The notes: generated by a model not told the origin, from the sequence alone. A stretch of 55,060 bases of DNA from Alphaproteobacteria bacterium (GCA_030426685.1 JAUHYC010000022.1:1-55060), one strand, 5' to 3'; positions 34,954 through 44,501 are shown, numbered from the stretch's first letter. Translations and numbers: made by a program.

Positions 34954-37395
34954 ATGACGACACGCCTGCCCATAGATGATGCCATTCCCGAATTGCTGGA
35001 GGCCCTGCGTGCGCATGGTCGGGCAGTGCTGCAGGCGCCTCCGGGCGCGGGCAAGACCACCCGCGTGCCGCTTAAGATGATGCAGGCCGGGTTGTGCGAT
35101 GGCCGGATCGTGATGCTGGAACCGCGGCGGCTGGCGGCCCGCGCCGCTGCCGAGCGGATGGCCGAGACGCTGGGCGAGAAAGTGGGCCAGACCGTCGGCT
35201 ACCGGGTGCGGGGTGAGGCGAAAGTATCCAAAGCCACCCGGATCGAGGTGGTCACCGAGGGCATTCTGACCCGAATGCTGCAATCCGAGCCCGACCTGCC
35301 GGGCATCGGGGCGGTGATCTTCGATGAGTTCCACGAACGTTCGCTGAATGCCGATCTGGGGCTGGCGCTGTGCCTTGAGGTGACTGGCGCGCTGCGGGAT
35401 GACCTGATCCTGCTGGCGATGTCGGCGACCCTGGACGTCGAGCCGGTGGGGCGGCTGATGGGGGCGCCCTTGGTTACCTCCGAGGGGCGCAGTTATCCGG
35501 TTGAGCTGCGCTGGCTGGACAGGCCTTTGGGCGCGCAGGCGCGGCGGTTGGATGCGTTGGTCGATCTGGTGGTGCAGGCCGAACGGGAAACGACCGGTGG
35601 CATGCTGGTATTCCTGCCCGGCGAGGAGGAGATCAGGCGCGCCGAGGCCGCGTTAGCGCGTCGTCTGCCCGCAGATTGTATGCTGAGGCCGTTGTTTGGT
35701 GCCCTGCCCTTTGCCGCCCAGCGCGCGGCGATCGCACCGGTTGAGGCCGGGCGCAAAGTGGTGTTGGCGACGTCGATTGCCGAAACCTCGCTGACTATTC
35801 CCGATATCCGCGTGGTGGTGGATATGGGGCAAGCGCGGCGGGCGCGGTTCGACCCGGGTGCAGGCATGTCGCGGCTGGTGACGGAACGGGTGACGCGCGC
35901 CGAAGCGACCCAGCGCGCGGGGCGTGCGGGACGCGTGGCCGAGGGCACCTGCTATCGGCTGTGGTCGAAGGGCGAAGAGGGGGCGCTAGCCTCCTACCCG
36001 CCTGCCGAGATCGAAGCTGCCGATTTGACCGGGTTGGCTTTGGAGCTGGCGGTCTGGGGCGCGGAACCGGGAGAGCTGGCGTTTCTGACCCCGCCACCCG
36101 ACGGCACCATGGCCGAGGCGCGCGCGTTGCTGGCGATGCTGGGCGCACTGGATGGCCGGGGGCGGATCACCGAACACGGCCGGGCATTGGCGGCGCTGCC
36201 GCTGCATCCGCGCCTGGGGCATATGCTGGTACGGGCCGGGTCTGGCGCCGCAGCTCTGGCGGCGCTTATGGCCGAGCGCGACCCTCTGAGAGGCGCTCCG
36301 GTCGATCTGTCTCTGCGGCTCGAGGCGCTGCGCGACCTGCGCGCGTTTCAGCGCAACCGGGTGTGGCAGGTCAATATGGGCGCGCTGGATCGCGTCAAGA
36401 GCGAGGCAAAGCGGCTGCGGGCGCAGGCCAGTGGATCGTCTGATCTAAGCCCGGCGGCGATGGCGGCACTCGCCTATCCCGACCGGATCGGGCAGCGGCG
36501 CAAGGGCGATGTGCCGCGCTATGTGCTGTCGGGTGGAAAAGGCGTGGTGCTGGAAAGCGATGATACGCTGGCGGTGGCCCCGTATCTGGTGGTGACCGAT
36601 ACGGACGGAAACCCGCGCGAGGCACGGGTGCGGATGGCGGCGCGCATCTCGGAAGCAGAAATCCGCGAACTGTTTGGTGATCAGATCAGCTGGGCCGACA
36701 GCTGCGAATGGTCGAAACGTGAGCGTCGGGTGATCGCGCGGCAGCAGGAGCGGTTCGGGGCGATCACACTGGCGGATCGCATCTGGAAAGACGTCCCCGA
36801 AGACGCAGTGGCACGTGCGATGCTGGACGGTGTGCGCGATCTGGGTTTGCGCCTGAACGGGGCCGCCGCACGGTTTGCGGCGCGAGTGGAACTGGTGCGG
36901 GCCGCGGGCGTGGATCTGCCGGATTTCTCGGATCAGGGGCTGCTGGAAACGCTTGAGGACTGGCTGTTGCCCATGCTCTCGGGTGTGCGCAACGCCGAGG
37001 ACTGGAAACGCTTTGATCTGCTGCCCGCCCTGCGCGCCCGTCTGGACTGGACCCAGACGCAGGAGCTGGACCGCCGTGCACCGGGGTCTTTTGTGACACC
37101 TCTGGGTCGTAAATTACCGATCGACTATGGCGGCGCGGTGCCCGAAATCTCGGTGCGCCTGCAAGAGGTGTTTGGCGTGACGCAACACCCGATGATCGGT
37201 GACGAGCCGCTGAAGATCACCTTGCTGTCACCAGCGCAGAGACCGATCCAGATCACCCGTGATCTGCCGGGGTTCTGGGCCGGGTCCTATGCGGATGTAC
37301 GCAAGGACATGCGGGCGCAGTATCCCAAGCATCCCTGGCCCGAAGATCCTACGCAGGCCGACCCGACCCTGCGCGCGAAACGCCGGAAAACCTGA
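34954..37395 (+). CDS. hrpB: ATP-dependent helicase HrpB (DExH box)
   Basis: An 813-residue DEAH/RHA-type helicase. Motif I PPGAGKTT is at 29-36, motif II DEFH at 124-127, motif III MSATLDVE, and motif VI QRAGRAGRVAEG. The C-terminal HrpB-specific region (PDRIGQRRKG, VAPYLVVTDTDG) is present. It is cytoplasmic, with unclear physiological role. The ATG at 34954 puts the helicase core at its usual distance; the frame is open back to 34846 and that leader looks non-coding. Very GC-rich throughout. Confidence 0.95.
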   Translation: MTTRLPIDDAIPELLEALRAHGRAVLQAPPGAGKTTRVPLKMMQAGLCDGRIVMLEPRRLAARAAAERMAETLGEKVGQTVGYRVRGEAKVSKATRIEVVTEGILTRMLQSEPDLPGIGAVIFDEFHERSLNADLGLALCLEVTGALRDDLILLAMSATLDVEPVGRLMGAPLVTSEGRSYPVELRWLDRPLGAQARRLDALVDLVVQAERETTGGMLVFLPGEEEIRRAEAALARRLPADCMLRPLFGALPFAAQRAAIAPVEAGRKVVLATSIAETSLTIPDIRVVVDMGQARRARFDPGAGMSRLVTERVTRAEATQRAGRAGRVAEGTCYRLWSKGEEGALASYPPAEIEAADLTGLALELAVWGAEPGELAFLTPPPDGTMAEARALLAMLGALDGRGRITEHGRALAALPLHPRLGHMLVRAGSGAAALAALMAERDPLRGAPVDLSLRLEALRDLRAFQRNRVWQVNMGALDRVKSEAKRLRAQASGSSDLSPAAMAALAYPDRIGQRRKGDVPRYVLSGGKGVVLESDDTLAVAPYLVVTDTDGNPREARVRMAARISEAEIRELFGDQISWADSCEWSKRERRVIARQQERFGAITLADRIWKDVPEDAVARAMLDGVRDLGLRLNGAAARFAARVELVRAAGVDLPDFSDQGLLETLEDWLLPMLSGVRNAEDWKRFDLLPALRARLDWTQTQELDRRAPGSFVTPLGRKLPIDYGGAVPEISVRLQEVFGVTQHPMIGDEPLKITLLSPAQRPIQITRDLPGFWAGSYADVRKDMRAQYPKHPWPEDPTQADPTLRAKRRKT

Positions 37396-37531
37396 AGCTG
37401 AATCCAACCTGTGCGCGGGATATTCGGGTATTCCCGGACGCAATTCAGCCAAAAGGCAACAAAATCGCGCATTTCGGTTGCAATCCGGTCATAAACGCTC
37501 AAATCTGAGCGGGCATATTGTTAAGTTAGCG

Positions 37532-37547
37532 CTACATGATTATGTAG
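37532..37547. promoter_or_regulatory. Dyad upstream of the Nudix gene
   Basis: CTACAT, four bases, ATGTAG form an exact inverted repeat 40 bases before the ATG at 37588, in an AT-rich stretch. A promoter or operator is likely here; no regulator is suggested. Confidence 0.35.
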
Positions 37548-37587
37548 ACCTTTCGAATAATAACAAACACCTCCGAGCAGGCCGAAC

Positions 37588-38046
37588 ATGACAAACTGGC
37601 TAAGCAACATCTGGGAAGAAGTCGCGCGACCGCTGGTCCAGCGCCCCAAACGGGTGCAGGTCGCGGCGCTGTGCACGCGCAAAGCTGGCCCCGATGATGA
37701 GGTTCTGCTGATCACCAGCCGCGGCACCGGACGCTGGATTATCCCAAAGGGCTGGCCCATCGATGGCTGCAACGGCCCCGAAACCGCGCTGCAGGAAGCC
37801 TGGGAAGAGGCCGGGGTTCGGGCCAGCGAGGTGCAGAAAGAACCGGTCGGCCAGTATTCTTTCGACAAGACATTGGACGACGGAACGGCGCAGCAGGTTG
37901 TGACCACCGTTTATCGCATTCATGTGTCGGATCTGGCCAATGAGTATCCCGAAGCCGATCAACGCCAGCGGTGCTGGGTCTCACCCGATATGGCCGCAGA
38001 ACGGGTGCAGGAGCCCGAGCTGCGTGATTTGCTGCTGCATTTGTAA
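37588..38046 (+). CDS. Nudix hydrolase, diphosphoinositol-phosphatase-like
   Basis: A 152-residue cytoplasmic Nudix protein. The Nudix box is GCNGPETALQEAWEEAGV, with the metal-binding EAWEEAG core. The N-terminal RVQVAALCTRKAG and GRWIIPKGWP segments resemble bacterial diphosphoinositol polyphosphate or diadenosine polyphosphate hydrolases. The substrate is inferred by likeness only. AGGCCGAAC precedes the ATG. It is followed after 90 bases by the PiT phosphate transporter on the same strand, so phosphate metabolism is a loose contextual link. Confidence 0.9.
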   Translation: MTNWLSNIWEEVARPLVQRPKRVQVAALCTRKAGPDDEVLLITSRGTGRWIIPKGWPIDGCNGPETALQEAWEEAGVRASEVQKEPVGQYSFDKTLDDGTAQQVVTTVYRIHVSDLANEYPEADQRQRCWVSPDMAAERVQEPELRDLLLHL

Positions 38047-38136
38047 CGAATCTGTAAAAAATTGATGACATCCTGTTGCCGCAGAGCCCGGAAACGGGTA
38101 GCGGCGGGCGTCAAATAACTTGGCACTTGTGAACTG

Positions 38137-39615
38137 ATGTCAGATATACCTCCCAAATCCCGCTGGCACGCGCTGGACAGTGACCTTCACCGCATCTCGC
38201 GCGTTGAGTATGCAAACGCCCATGTCGCGCGCCCCTTGCTGGCCCCCGGGATTGCGCTGGCCTTTATCGCACTGGCCGGTCTGATCGCGGCTGTGCTGTT
38301 CGGACAGGCGGATGGTGGATTGATCGTTGTCGCCGCGGCGGCTTTCGGGGCCTATATGGCGATCAATATCGGCGCCAATGATGTGGCCAACAACATGGGT
38401 CCGGCGGTGGGCGCGAACGCCCTGACCATGGGCGGTGCCATCCTGATCGCCGCCATCGCCGAAAGCGCGGGCGCATTGCTGGCGGGGGGCGATGTGGTCT
38501 CGACCATCTCGAAAGGGATCATCGACCCTGCCTCGGTTCAGAACAGCAACGTGTTTATCTGGGCGATGATGGCGGCGCTGATCTCATCGGCGCTGTGGGT
38601 CAATCTGGCCACCTGGGTCGGGGCGCCGGTCTCGACCACACACTCGGTCGTGGGTGGCGTGATGGGTGCAGGTATCGCCGCGGCGGGTCTGAGCGCGGTC
38701 AGCTGGGGCACGATGAGTGCGATTGCGGCAAGCTGGGTGATCTCGCCCGTTCTGGGCGGGGTGATCGCCGCAGGGTTTCTGGCGCTGATCAAACACAGGA
38801 TACAGTATCAGGACGACAAGATCGCGGCCGCACGCCGCTGGGTGCCCATTCTGGTCGCGGTAATGGCCGGGGCCTTTGCCACCTATCTGTCCGTCAAGGG
38901 CCTGAAGCGGATCGTTAAGATCGATCTTGAATATGCCCTGCTGATCGGGCTGGCCTCTGGCGGGCTGGTCTGGGCCATGACAGTGCCGTGGGTGCGGCGA
39001 AAATCCGAGGGGCTTGAGAACCGAACCCGGTCGTTGAAGACGCTGTTTGGCCTGCCTCTGGTGATCTCGGCGGCATTTCTGAGTTTTGCGCACGGGGCCA
39101 ATGATGTGGCCAATGCGGTCGGCCCGCTGGCTGCAATTGTACACGCCGCCGAGTTTGGCGACTTCGCGTCGAAAGTCTCGATCCCGACATGGGTGATGGT
39201 GATTGGGGCCTTTGGCATTTCCTTTGGCCTGTTCCTGTTCGGGCCCAAACTGATCCGCATGGTGGGCAGCCAGATTACCAAGCTAAACCCGATGCGCGCC
39301 TTCTGCGTGGCGCTGTCGGCTGCCATTACCGTGATCGTTGCCAGCTGGCTGGGTCTGCCGGTCAGTTCGACTCATATCGCGGTCGGAGCGGTGTTTGGCG
39401 TCGGGTTTTACCGGGAGTGGCATTCGGACCGGCGGTGGAAACATTCGAACCGCCAGCGCCCTGCAGATCTGCGGCTTGCCCGGGAAGAGCGTCGGCGGCG
39501 CAAGCTGGTGCGGCGGTCGCATTTCATGACCATCGTGGCTGCCTGGGTGATTACCGTTCCGGCGGCGGCGGTGATGTCGGCGGTGATTTACTGGGTCCTG
39601 ACCGCGTTCGGCTGA
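38137..39615 (+). CDS. pit: Inorganic phosphate transporter, PiT family
   Basis: A 492-residue inner-membrane protein with about ten helices. The duplicated PiT signature is clear in both halves: GANDVANNMGPAVGANAL near residue 80 and GANDVANAVGPLAAIVHA near residue 320. It imports phosphate as a metal complex with protons. A basic cytoplasmic segment, RQRPADLRLAREERRRRKL, sits before the last helix. No PhoU-like DUF47 gene is adjacent. A hairpin-plus-GTATTTTTGG element follows the stop. Confidence 0.95.
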   Translation: MSDIPPKSRWHALDSDLHRISRVEYANAHVARPLLAPGIALAFIALAGLIAAVLFGQADGGLIVVAAAAFGAYMAINIGANDVANNMGPAVGANALTMGGAILIAAIAESAGALLAGGDVVSTISKGIIDPASVQNSNVFIWAMMAALISSALWVNLATWVGAPVSTTHSVVGGVMGAGIAAAGLSAVSWGTMSAIAASWVISPVLGGVIAAGFLALIKHRIQYQDDKIAAARRWVPILVAVMAGAFATYLSVKGLKRIVKIDLEYALLIGLASGGLVWAMTVPWVRRKSEGLENRTRSLKTLFGLPLVISAAFLSFAHGANDVANAVGPLAAIVHAAEFGDFASKVSIPTWVMVIGAFGISFGLFLFGPKLIRMVGSQITKLNPMRAFCVALSAAITVIVASWLGLPVSSTHIAVGAVFGVGFYREWHSDRRWKHSNRQRPADLRLAREERRRRKLVRRSHFMTIVAAWVITVPAAAVMSAVIYWVLTAFG

Positions 39616-39627
39616 TCCGGTTTATTT

Positions 39628-39672
39628 GCGAGGCTCTGCCTCGCGCTCCGAGGTATTTTTGGCCAGATGAAG
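39628..39672. repeat. Hairpin with GTATTTTTGG tail, intergenic repeat
   Basis: GCGAGGC, TCT, GCCTCGC form a perfect 7-bp stem (39628-39644), followed by GCTCCGAGGTATTTTTGGCC and AGATGAAG. The same design, stem then GGAGTATTTGGAAAAAGATG, occurs at 44502-44549. I recall such units as frequent between genes in Rhodobacterales. It lies between the convergent pit and ketopantoate-reductase-like genes and could terminate transcription. Confidence 0.7.
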
Positions 39673-39679
39673 CATCGGA

Positions 39680-40654
39680 TCAGGGGATGATCTGATCGAC
39701 CGTGAGTGGCTTACTCGGGGCTTGGTGGATCAGTTGGGCGACACGGCTGTTGATCGGGGTCGGGATCGCTGTTTCGCGGCCAAGTTTGATGATTTCTCCT
39801 TGCAGGCTGTCGATTTCGGTCGCGCGACCCGCCATCAGATCGTAGGCCATCGAAGTGCGGGCGCTGGGGTCGATGGTGAGCATTTTCGCGGCGATGCGGG
39901 TGAAGAGCGGCGTTGGCAGGCGCAGGATATGCGGTGTCATCCATGCGGGCAGCGGTGTCGTCGAGGCCACGTCGATGCCTGCGGCAGTTAGAACGCGCAG
40001 CGCCTCGGCCATCTGATCGGCCATCAGGCGGCGCCAGTTGCGGTCAAGCAGCTGGCTCTGCAAAGTCAGGCCCGACAGGGCATTCAGCGCATTGTTGAGG
40101 TTGATCACCAGCTTGCCCCATTGCACTGCCTCGATCCGGTCGCTTTCGGTGACCGGAAGATCGGGGGTGCTGAGGTGCCGGGCCAGCGCATCGGGGCCGG
40201 TTTCGATGACGATCTCACCCGAGGTGGCGCGGTGATAGGTTGCCGCGTCCGTGGGCACCACATTGAAGGGCACCATTCCGGCCCGCACGTCGCGCCCGGG
40301 AAGCGCGCCGCGCAGGATGCGGGTGTTGTCCATACCGTTTTGCCAGGACAGAACCGGGGATTTGGCCGGGGCATGGGCGGCGATCAGCGTCGCCATTTCG
40401 GGTGTTGCGCCGGATTTGACTGTGACGATGATCAGCTCCGCCTCGCTCAGGCAGGCGGGATCCTCGGAAAGGGTCAACTGATCGGCGGGCACAGTGCAGT
40501 GCAGGCCCGAGAAATCGGTGGCCGTTAACCCCTGCGCGCGGATCGGGTCCAGCACGCGGGTGCGGCCCAGCAATGTGACGCTGTGGCCAACCGCGGCCAG
40601 CAACGCGCCGCAATAACAACCGATACTGCCTGCGCCCGCGATGACAATCTTCAT
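39680..40654 (-). CDS. panE: 2-dehydropantoate 2-reductase family protein (PanE/ApbA)
   Basis: A 324-residue NADPH-dependent reductase. The Rossmann motif GAGSIGCYCGALLAAVGHSV starts at residue 7, and the C-terminal ApbA domain has a WGKLVINLNNALNALSG segment with the catalytic lysine, and a PSARTSMAYDLMAGRATEID block in outline. The family reduces ketopantoate in pantothenate synthesis, but many paralogues act on other ketoacids, so the symbol is tentative. It is convergent with pit and followed upstream by the pirin gene, 65 bases away on the same strand. Confidence 0.88.
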   Translation of the reverse strand: MKIVIAGAGSIGCYCGALLAAVGHSVTLLGRTRVLDPIRAQGLTATDFSGLHCTVPADQLTLSEDPACLSEAELIIVTVKSGATPEMATLIAAHAPAKSPVLSWQNGMDNTRILRGALPGRDVRAGMVPFNVVPTDAATYHRATSGEIVIETGPDALARHLSTPDLPVTESDRIEAVQWGKLVINLNNALNALSGLTLQSQLLDRNWRRLMADQMAEALRVLTAAGIDVASTTPLPAWMTPHILRLPTPLFTRIAAKMLTIDPSARTSMAYDLMAGRATEIDSLQGEIIKLGRETAIPTPINSRVAQLIHQAPSKPLTVDQIIP

Positions 40655-40719
40655 GGCGACCCTCCGATGGCGGTTGAAGGATCGCCGGGATTGTTCGGCA
40701 GGGCCAGCCTGACGTCAGG

Positions 40720-41685
40720 TCAGACGCGCGCCCGGCGCGGGCTTGTGCGTTCGAGCTCTTTCGGGATTGAGATGAACTCCTGGTCGTCGCCGGGCGGCAG
40801 GTGAAAGGCGCCGCTGGCCCAGTCGGCGGTGTGCCATTCGCGTGTGGCGGCTTCGATCTTCTCCTTCGAGGACGAGACGAAATTCCACCAGATATAGCGA
40901 TCCTCGTTCAGCGTCGCGCCGCCCAGTAGCATCAACCGCGCACCCTGCGGCCCTGCCCTGACAGACAGACGATCACCGGGCCGAAACACCATCATGCGCC
41001 CCTCGTCGAACGTGTCGCCGGCCACCTCGACCGAACCTTGGGTGACATAGACGCCACGATCCTCGTGATCATCCGGCAGGGGAAACGACGCGCCGGGGTT
41101 GAGCTGCATGTCGAGATAGAAGGTTTCGGACAGCATGGTCACGGGGCTGGTTTCGCCATAGGCGGTGCCGAGGATCAGCCGGGCGCTGACGCCTGTATCT
41201 TCGATATGGGGCAGTGCGGCCTGCTTGTGGTGTTCGAAATCGGGAGCCATGTCTTCCTGCGATTCCGGCAGGGCGAGCCAGGTTTGGATACCGAACAGGC
41301 TGTGCTTTTTGGCGCGTGTTTCTTCGCTTGTCCGCTCGGAATGGGTCACGCCGCGCCCTGCGACCATCCAGTTGACCTCACCGGGGTAGATCATCTGATG
41401 GGTGCCGATGCTGTCGCGATGCTCGAACTCGCCCTGATAGAGGTAGGTCACGGTGCCCAGCCCGATATGCGGGTGTGGGCGGACGTCGATACCGCCATCG
41501 GTGATGAACTCGGCGGGGCCCATCTGGTCAAAGAAAATGAAGGGGCCGACAAGCTGGCGCTTGACCGACGGCAGCGCGCGACGCACTTCGAACCCGCCCA
41601 GATCGCGGGCACGTGGGATGATCAAGGTCTCGAGCGCATCGTTTTCGGAGGCGCATTCGGGGTTATGGGTGGGGTTCCAACTCAT
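40720..41685 (-). CDS. Pirin family protein
   Basis: A 321-residue bicupin. The N-terminal cupin has the metal motif RPHPHIGLGTVTYLYQGEFEHRDS in outline, with three histidines and one glutamate, and VNWMVAGRGVTHSER. The C-terminal pirin domain contains NPGASFPLP and PGDRLSVRAG. Iron-binding pirins can act as quercetinases or redox-sensing regulators; which applies here is unknown. The ATG at 41685 has GAGGAT upstream. It is divergent from a MarR-type gene with a perfect palindrome between, so regulation by that protein is likely. Confidence 0.93.
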   Translation of the reverse strand: MSWNPTHNPECASENDALETLIIPRARDLGGFEVRRALPSVKRQLVGPFIFFDQMGPAEFITDGGIDVRPHPHIGLGTVTYLYQGEFEHRDSIGTHQMIYPGEVNWMVAGRGVTHSERTSEETRAKKHSLFGIQTWLALPESQEDMAPDFEHHKQAALPHIEDTGVSARLILGTAYGETSPVTMLSETFYLDMQLNPGASFPLPDDHEDRGVYVTQGSVEVAGDTFDEGRMMVFRPGDRLSVRAGPQGARLMLLGGATLNEDRYIWWNFVSSSKEKIEAATREWHTADWASGAFHLPPGDDQEFISIPKELERTSPRRARV

Positions 41686-41833
41686 ATTCGCATCCTCATC
41701 TTCATGGGTCATCCAATGCAGGCAAGCATTCGTCACATCAGAGTATATGCAGGCAGGCGCTCGGTGTCAGTGCAGCCCTGCACGGGTGGCGTGCGTATTT
41801 GAGAAACCCAGACGCTGAGACGCATCTTGATAA

Positions 41834-41851
41834 TATCCCTAATTAGGGATA
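41834..41851. promoter_or_regulatory. Perfect 18-bp palindrome, candidate MarR operator
   Basis: TATCCCTAATTAGGGATA is an exact palindrome ending ten bases before the MarR-type ATG at 41862. MarR proteins typically bind such palindromes of 16-20 bp that overlap their own promoter. It also lies in the interval shared with the divergent pirin gene. Confidence 0.75.
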
Positions 41852-41861
41852 AATAACTTGC

Positions 41862-42320
41862 ATGACACAAGAGACTCAGAACCGAGAGAACCAGGCCCTG
41901 GTTTTGGCCCTGCTGCGAAGTCAGCAGTTATTCATGCGCGCCATGGGACCGGTGTTTCGTGCAGGGGGGCTGACGGCACCTCAGTGGGACACGCTGGAAA
42001 CGCTGAGCACCAAAGGCGCGTTGACAATCAATGACCTGATGCGTCTGACGCTTTCAACATCCGGCAATCTGGATGTTGTGGTCAAAAACCTGATTCAGGC
42101 CGGTCTGGTAGAAAAGACGGTTGATGAAACCGACAAGCGTGCCCGCGTTTTGCGCCTGACAGAAGCCGGGCAACAGAAAGTGGCCGAGTTCATGCCCGTC
42201 CACAATCAGGCGCTGGAGCAAGTATTCGGACGCCTGAGCACCGAAACCAGACGCGAGATGATCAGGACGCTCAATCAGCTTCGCAAAAAGCTACCCCAAC
42301 CACAGATAGGCGAGACATGA
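41862..42320 (+). CDS. MarR-family transcriptional regulator
   Basis: A 152-residue winged-helix protein: LTAPQWDTLETLSTKGALTINDLMRLT in outline, the recognition helix STSGNLDVVVKNLIQAGLVEK in outline, and the DKRARVLRLTEAG wing. No cysteine suitable for thiol sensing is seen near the N-terminus, so a ligand-sensing type is more likely than OhrR. It is followed by an overlapping membrane gene and a YdhR gene, and is divergent from pirin; the palindrome at 41834 is its probable site. All four genes may form one regulon. Confidence 0.93.
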   Translation: MTQETQNRENQALVLALLRSQQLFMRAMGPVFRAGGLTAPQWDTLETLSTKGALTINDLMRLTLSTSGNLDVVVKNLIQAGLVEKTVDETDKRARVLRLTEAGQQKVAEFMPVHNQALEQVFGRLSTETRREMIRTLNQLRKKLPQPQIGET

Positions 42321-42694
42321 CCAACAAAACCTTCCTGACCGCGCATGGTGTGATCTACATATTTTTCGCACTCGCGCTGTTTTTCGCGCCAACCATCCTT
42401 TGGCCCAATTACGGCCTGCAGCTGAACGATCAGTATGCGGTGTTTCTGTCGCAGCATAACGCGATCTTTCTGGGCGGCATCGGCATCATCAGCTTCCTGT
42501 TTCGAAACACCGAAGCCGGCAGCGAGACGACACAGAACATTCTGAAAGGTTTGATGTGGACCAATATTCTGGGCGTCATCATCACGCTATATGCCTGCCT
42601 GACCGGGGTGTTCACGGGCTTTGGCTGGTCCGATCCTATCTTCTTTGCGCTGCTTGCAATTCTAAGCTTTGTGCAGCTTGGCAAGAACCGCTGA
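42317..42694 (+). CDS. Small membrane protein in MarR operon, 125 aa
   Basis: A protein with about four hydrophobic helices (residues 9-27, 45-62, 74-95 and 100-118). No known motif is seen. Its start overlaps the MarR stop by four bases (ATGA), so it is translationally coupled. The YdhR-type gene follows after 38 bases. Its role is unknown; association with MarR and a monooxygenase-like protein suggests a stress or small-molecule response. Confidence 0.82.
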   Translation: MTNKTFLTAHGVIYIFFALALFFAPTILWPNYGLQLNDQYAVFLSQHNAIFLGGIGIISFLFRNTEAGSETTQNILKGLMWTNILGVIITLYACLTGVFTGFGWSDPIFFALLAILSFVQLGKNR

Positions 42695-42732
42695 TCACAC
42701 GCTTTTAACCTCTTAACATGGAGCACTCGACC

Positions 42733-43047
42733 ATGAGTACGATGAAAATCTGGGATCTGCATTTGGCTTATGACGGGCCTGTCACCGAAGAGTTTCTGGC
42801 TGGCACAAAAGAACTGGCAGAGAGCATCGCCCAAGAGCCAGGTGTCGTCTGGAAAATCTGGACCATAGAAGAAGGCACGAACCATTTCGGGTCAACATAT
42901 CTGTTTCGCGATCGTGCGAGCCTGGAAACCTACAAAGCGATGCATATGAAACGCCTTGAGGCCATTGGGGTTACAGTGACTTCGGATCATGTCTTTGACA
43001 TCATGGAAGATCTCAGCGCGATCAATAACGCGCCGATACACGGCTGA
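42733..43047 (+). CDS. YdhR-type monooxygenase-like protein
   Basis: A 104-residue ferredoxin-like dimeric alpha/beta barrel protein of the YdhR group: MKIWDLHLAYDGPVTEEFL near the start, EPGVVWKIWTIEEGTNHFGSTYLFRD in outline, and the FDIMEDLSAINNAP end. YdhR is a predicted monooxygenase related to ActVA-Orf6, with the true substrate unknown. Start 42733 has GGAG eight bases upstream and gives family length (about 101); ATG at 42718 is the alternative. It closes the MarR run. Confidence 0.85.
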   Translation: MSTMKIWDLHLAYDGPVTEEFLAGTKELAESIAQEPGVVWKIWTIEEGTNHFGSTYLFRDRASLETYKAMHMKRLEAIGVTVTSDHVFDIMEDLSAINNAPIHG

Positions 43048-43148
43048 GGGAAGCGCCGGGCATCTGCGCTTGCCACCCAGTTGCCCGGATTGTTCACTTA
43101 GTTCTCAGCCACACTCGGCCATGACGAAATCCGAGAGTGTACGCTGCA

Positions 43149-43493
43149 TCAACCTGAAAGGCGTTTTGCGTAAGTGGCACGGGTCATTTCAACGTCCTGC
43201 ACGGTAATGCTGCCGACCTCGGGCATGGTTCTGGCCAGAACGTCCAGAATAATCGCGTTGAGCTCGGTCCGCGTGGCCTCATCCCGGCCCTGCATCAGCA
43301 AGAGCGTGGCATGGATGAAGGTCTGCGGTTCGGTTCCGATGCGAGAAAACGGTACCGGGGTGGCGCGGATTTTGAGCGTTGGCGGGTCAAACTCTTCATG
43401 CCCGGCGAGAACCGTATAAAGCTGTTCGCAGACGGCTTGAAAATCATGAGACTGTTCAAGACCTGCTGAGAATTCAAGGGTAACGTGCGGCAT
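43149..43493 (-). CDS. 5-carboxymethyl-2-hydroxymuconate isomerase-like tautomerase
   Basis: A 114-residue cytoplasmic protein of the CHMI branch of the tautomerase superfamily. Pro at position 2 (MPHVTLEFSAGL) is the expected catalytic base after Met removal. ATPVPFSRIG, FIHATLLLMQGR and SITVQDVEMTRATYAK follow the family. CHMI acts in homoprotocatechuate degradation, but no other gene of that pathway is nearby. It lies upstream of and in line with argF, 55 bases between, but a functional link is doubtful. Confidence 0.86.
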   Translation of the reverse strand: MPHVTLEFSAGLEQSHDFQAVCEQLYTVLAGHEEFDPPTLKIRATPVPFSRIGTEPQTFIHATLLLMQGRDEATRTELNAIILDVLARTMPEVGSITVQDVEMTRATYAKRLSG

Positions 43494-43548
43494 GGGGGCT
43501 CCGAGAATTAAGAGAGCCGTGTGGCTCTCTCGGTGGTTTCAGTGAGTC

Positions 43549-44475
43549 TCAGACGCCCAGGCACCAGCGCATGACCGCTTTTTGCGCATGCAATCGGTTT
43601 TCGGCCTCGTCGAAGATCACCGAGTTGGGGCCGTCCATGACTTCGGAGGTCGCCTCTTCCTCGCGGTGGGCAGGCAGGCAGTGCATGAACAGCGCGTCGG
43701 GCTTGGCATGCGACATTAGCTCGGCGTTGACCTGATAGGGGCGCAGCATGTTGTGGCGGCGTTCCTTGGCAGACTGGCTGTCATGCATCGAGACCCAAGT
43801 GTCGGCGACCACCAGATCGGCGCCTTCGACCGCCTTGTGCGGGTCCCGTTCGATCACGATCTTCGAGCCTTTCTGGCGGGCAAGCCCCATGAACTCTTCT
43901 TCCGGATCCAGCTGAGCCGGGCCGGTAAAGGTCAGGTCGAAGCCGAACTGACCCGCGGCGTGCAGGAACGAGGCGCAGACATTGTTGCCATCGCCGGTCC
44001 AGACCACCTTTTTGCCTTTGATCGGGCCGCGGTGCTCCTCATAGGTCAGCACGTCGGCCATGATCTGGCAGGGATGGGTGCGGTCGGTCAGGCCGTTGAT
44101 CACAGGTACGTCCGAGTATTCGGCCATTTCGGTCAGGATGGTTTCATCAAAGGTGCGGATCATGATCATGTCGACATAGCGTGACAGCACACGGGCGGTG
44201 TCGGCAATGGTTTCACCATGGCCCAGCTGCATGTCCTTGCCGGACAGCACCATGGTCTGCCCGCCCATCTGGCGCACACCGACATCAAAGGACACCCGGG
44301 TGCGGGTTGAGGGTTTTTCGAAGATCAGCGCCACCATGCGACCGGCCAGCGGCTGATCGTCATCGGGGGCGGCCTTGGGGCGGCCAAGGCGGGCCTGTTT
44401 CATGGCGCTGGCGTTGTCGATCATGGACCGCAAGGCGGTGGGGTCGGTTTTGTGGATGTCGAGGAAATGGTTCAT
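43549..44475 (-). CDS. argF: Ornithine carbamoyltransferase
   Basis: A 308-residue enzyme forming citrulline from ornithine and carbamoyl phosphate. The carbamoyl-phosphate motif STRTR is at residues 56-60, HPCQ at 134-137, and the ornithine motif MHCLPAHRE near residue 270. It is cytoplasmic and probably trimeric. argD lies upstream on the same strand, with the 75-base gap filled by a hairpin repeat, so the two may still be cotranscribed. Complete family length. Confidence 0.97.
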   Translation of the reverse strand: MNHFLDIHKTDPTALRSMIDNASAMKQARLGRPKAAPDDDQPLAGRMVALIFEKPSTRTRVSFDVGVRQMGGQTMVLSGKDMQLGHGETIADTARVLSRYVDMIMIRTFDETILTEMAEYSDVPVINGLTDRTHPCQIMADVLTYEEHRGPIKGKKVVWTGDGNNVCASFLHAAGQFGFDLTFTGPAQLDPEEEFMGLARQKGSKIVIERDPHKAVEGADLVVADTWVSMHDSQSAKERRHNMLRPYQVNAELMSHAKPDALFMHCLPAHREEEATSEVMDGPNSVIFDEAENRLHAQKAVMRWCLGV

Positions 44476-44501
44476 ATCGTGTCGCTTTTGGCTGTCGGTG
44501 G

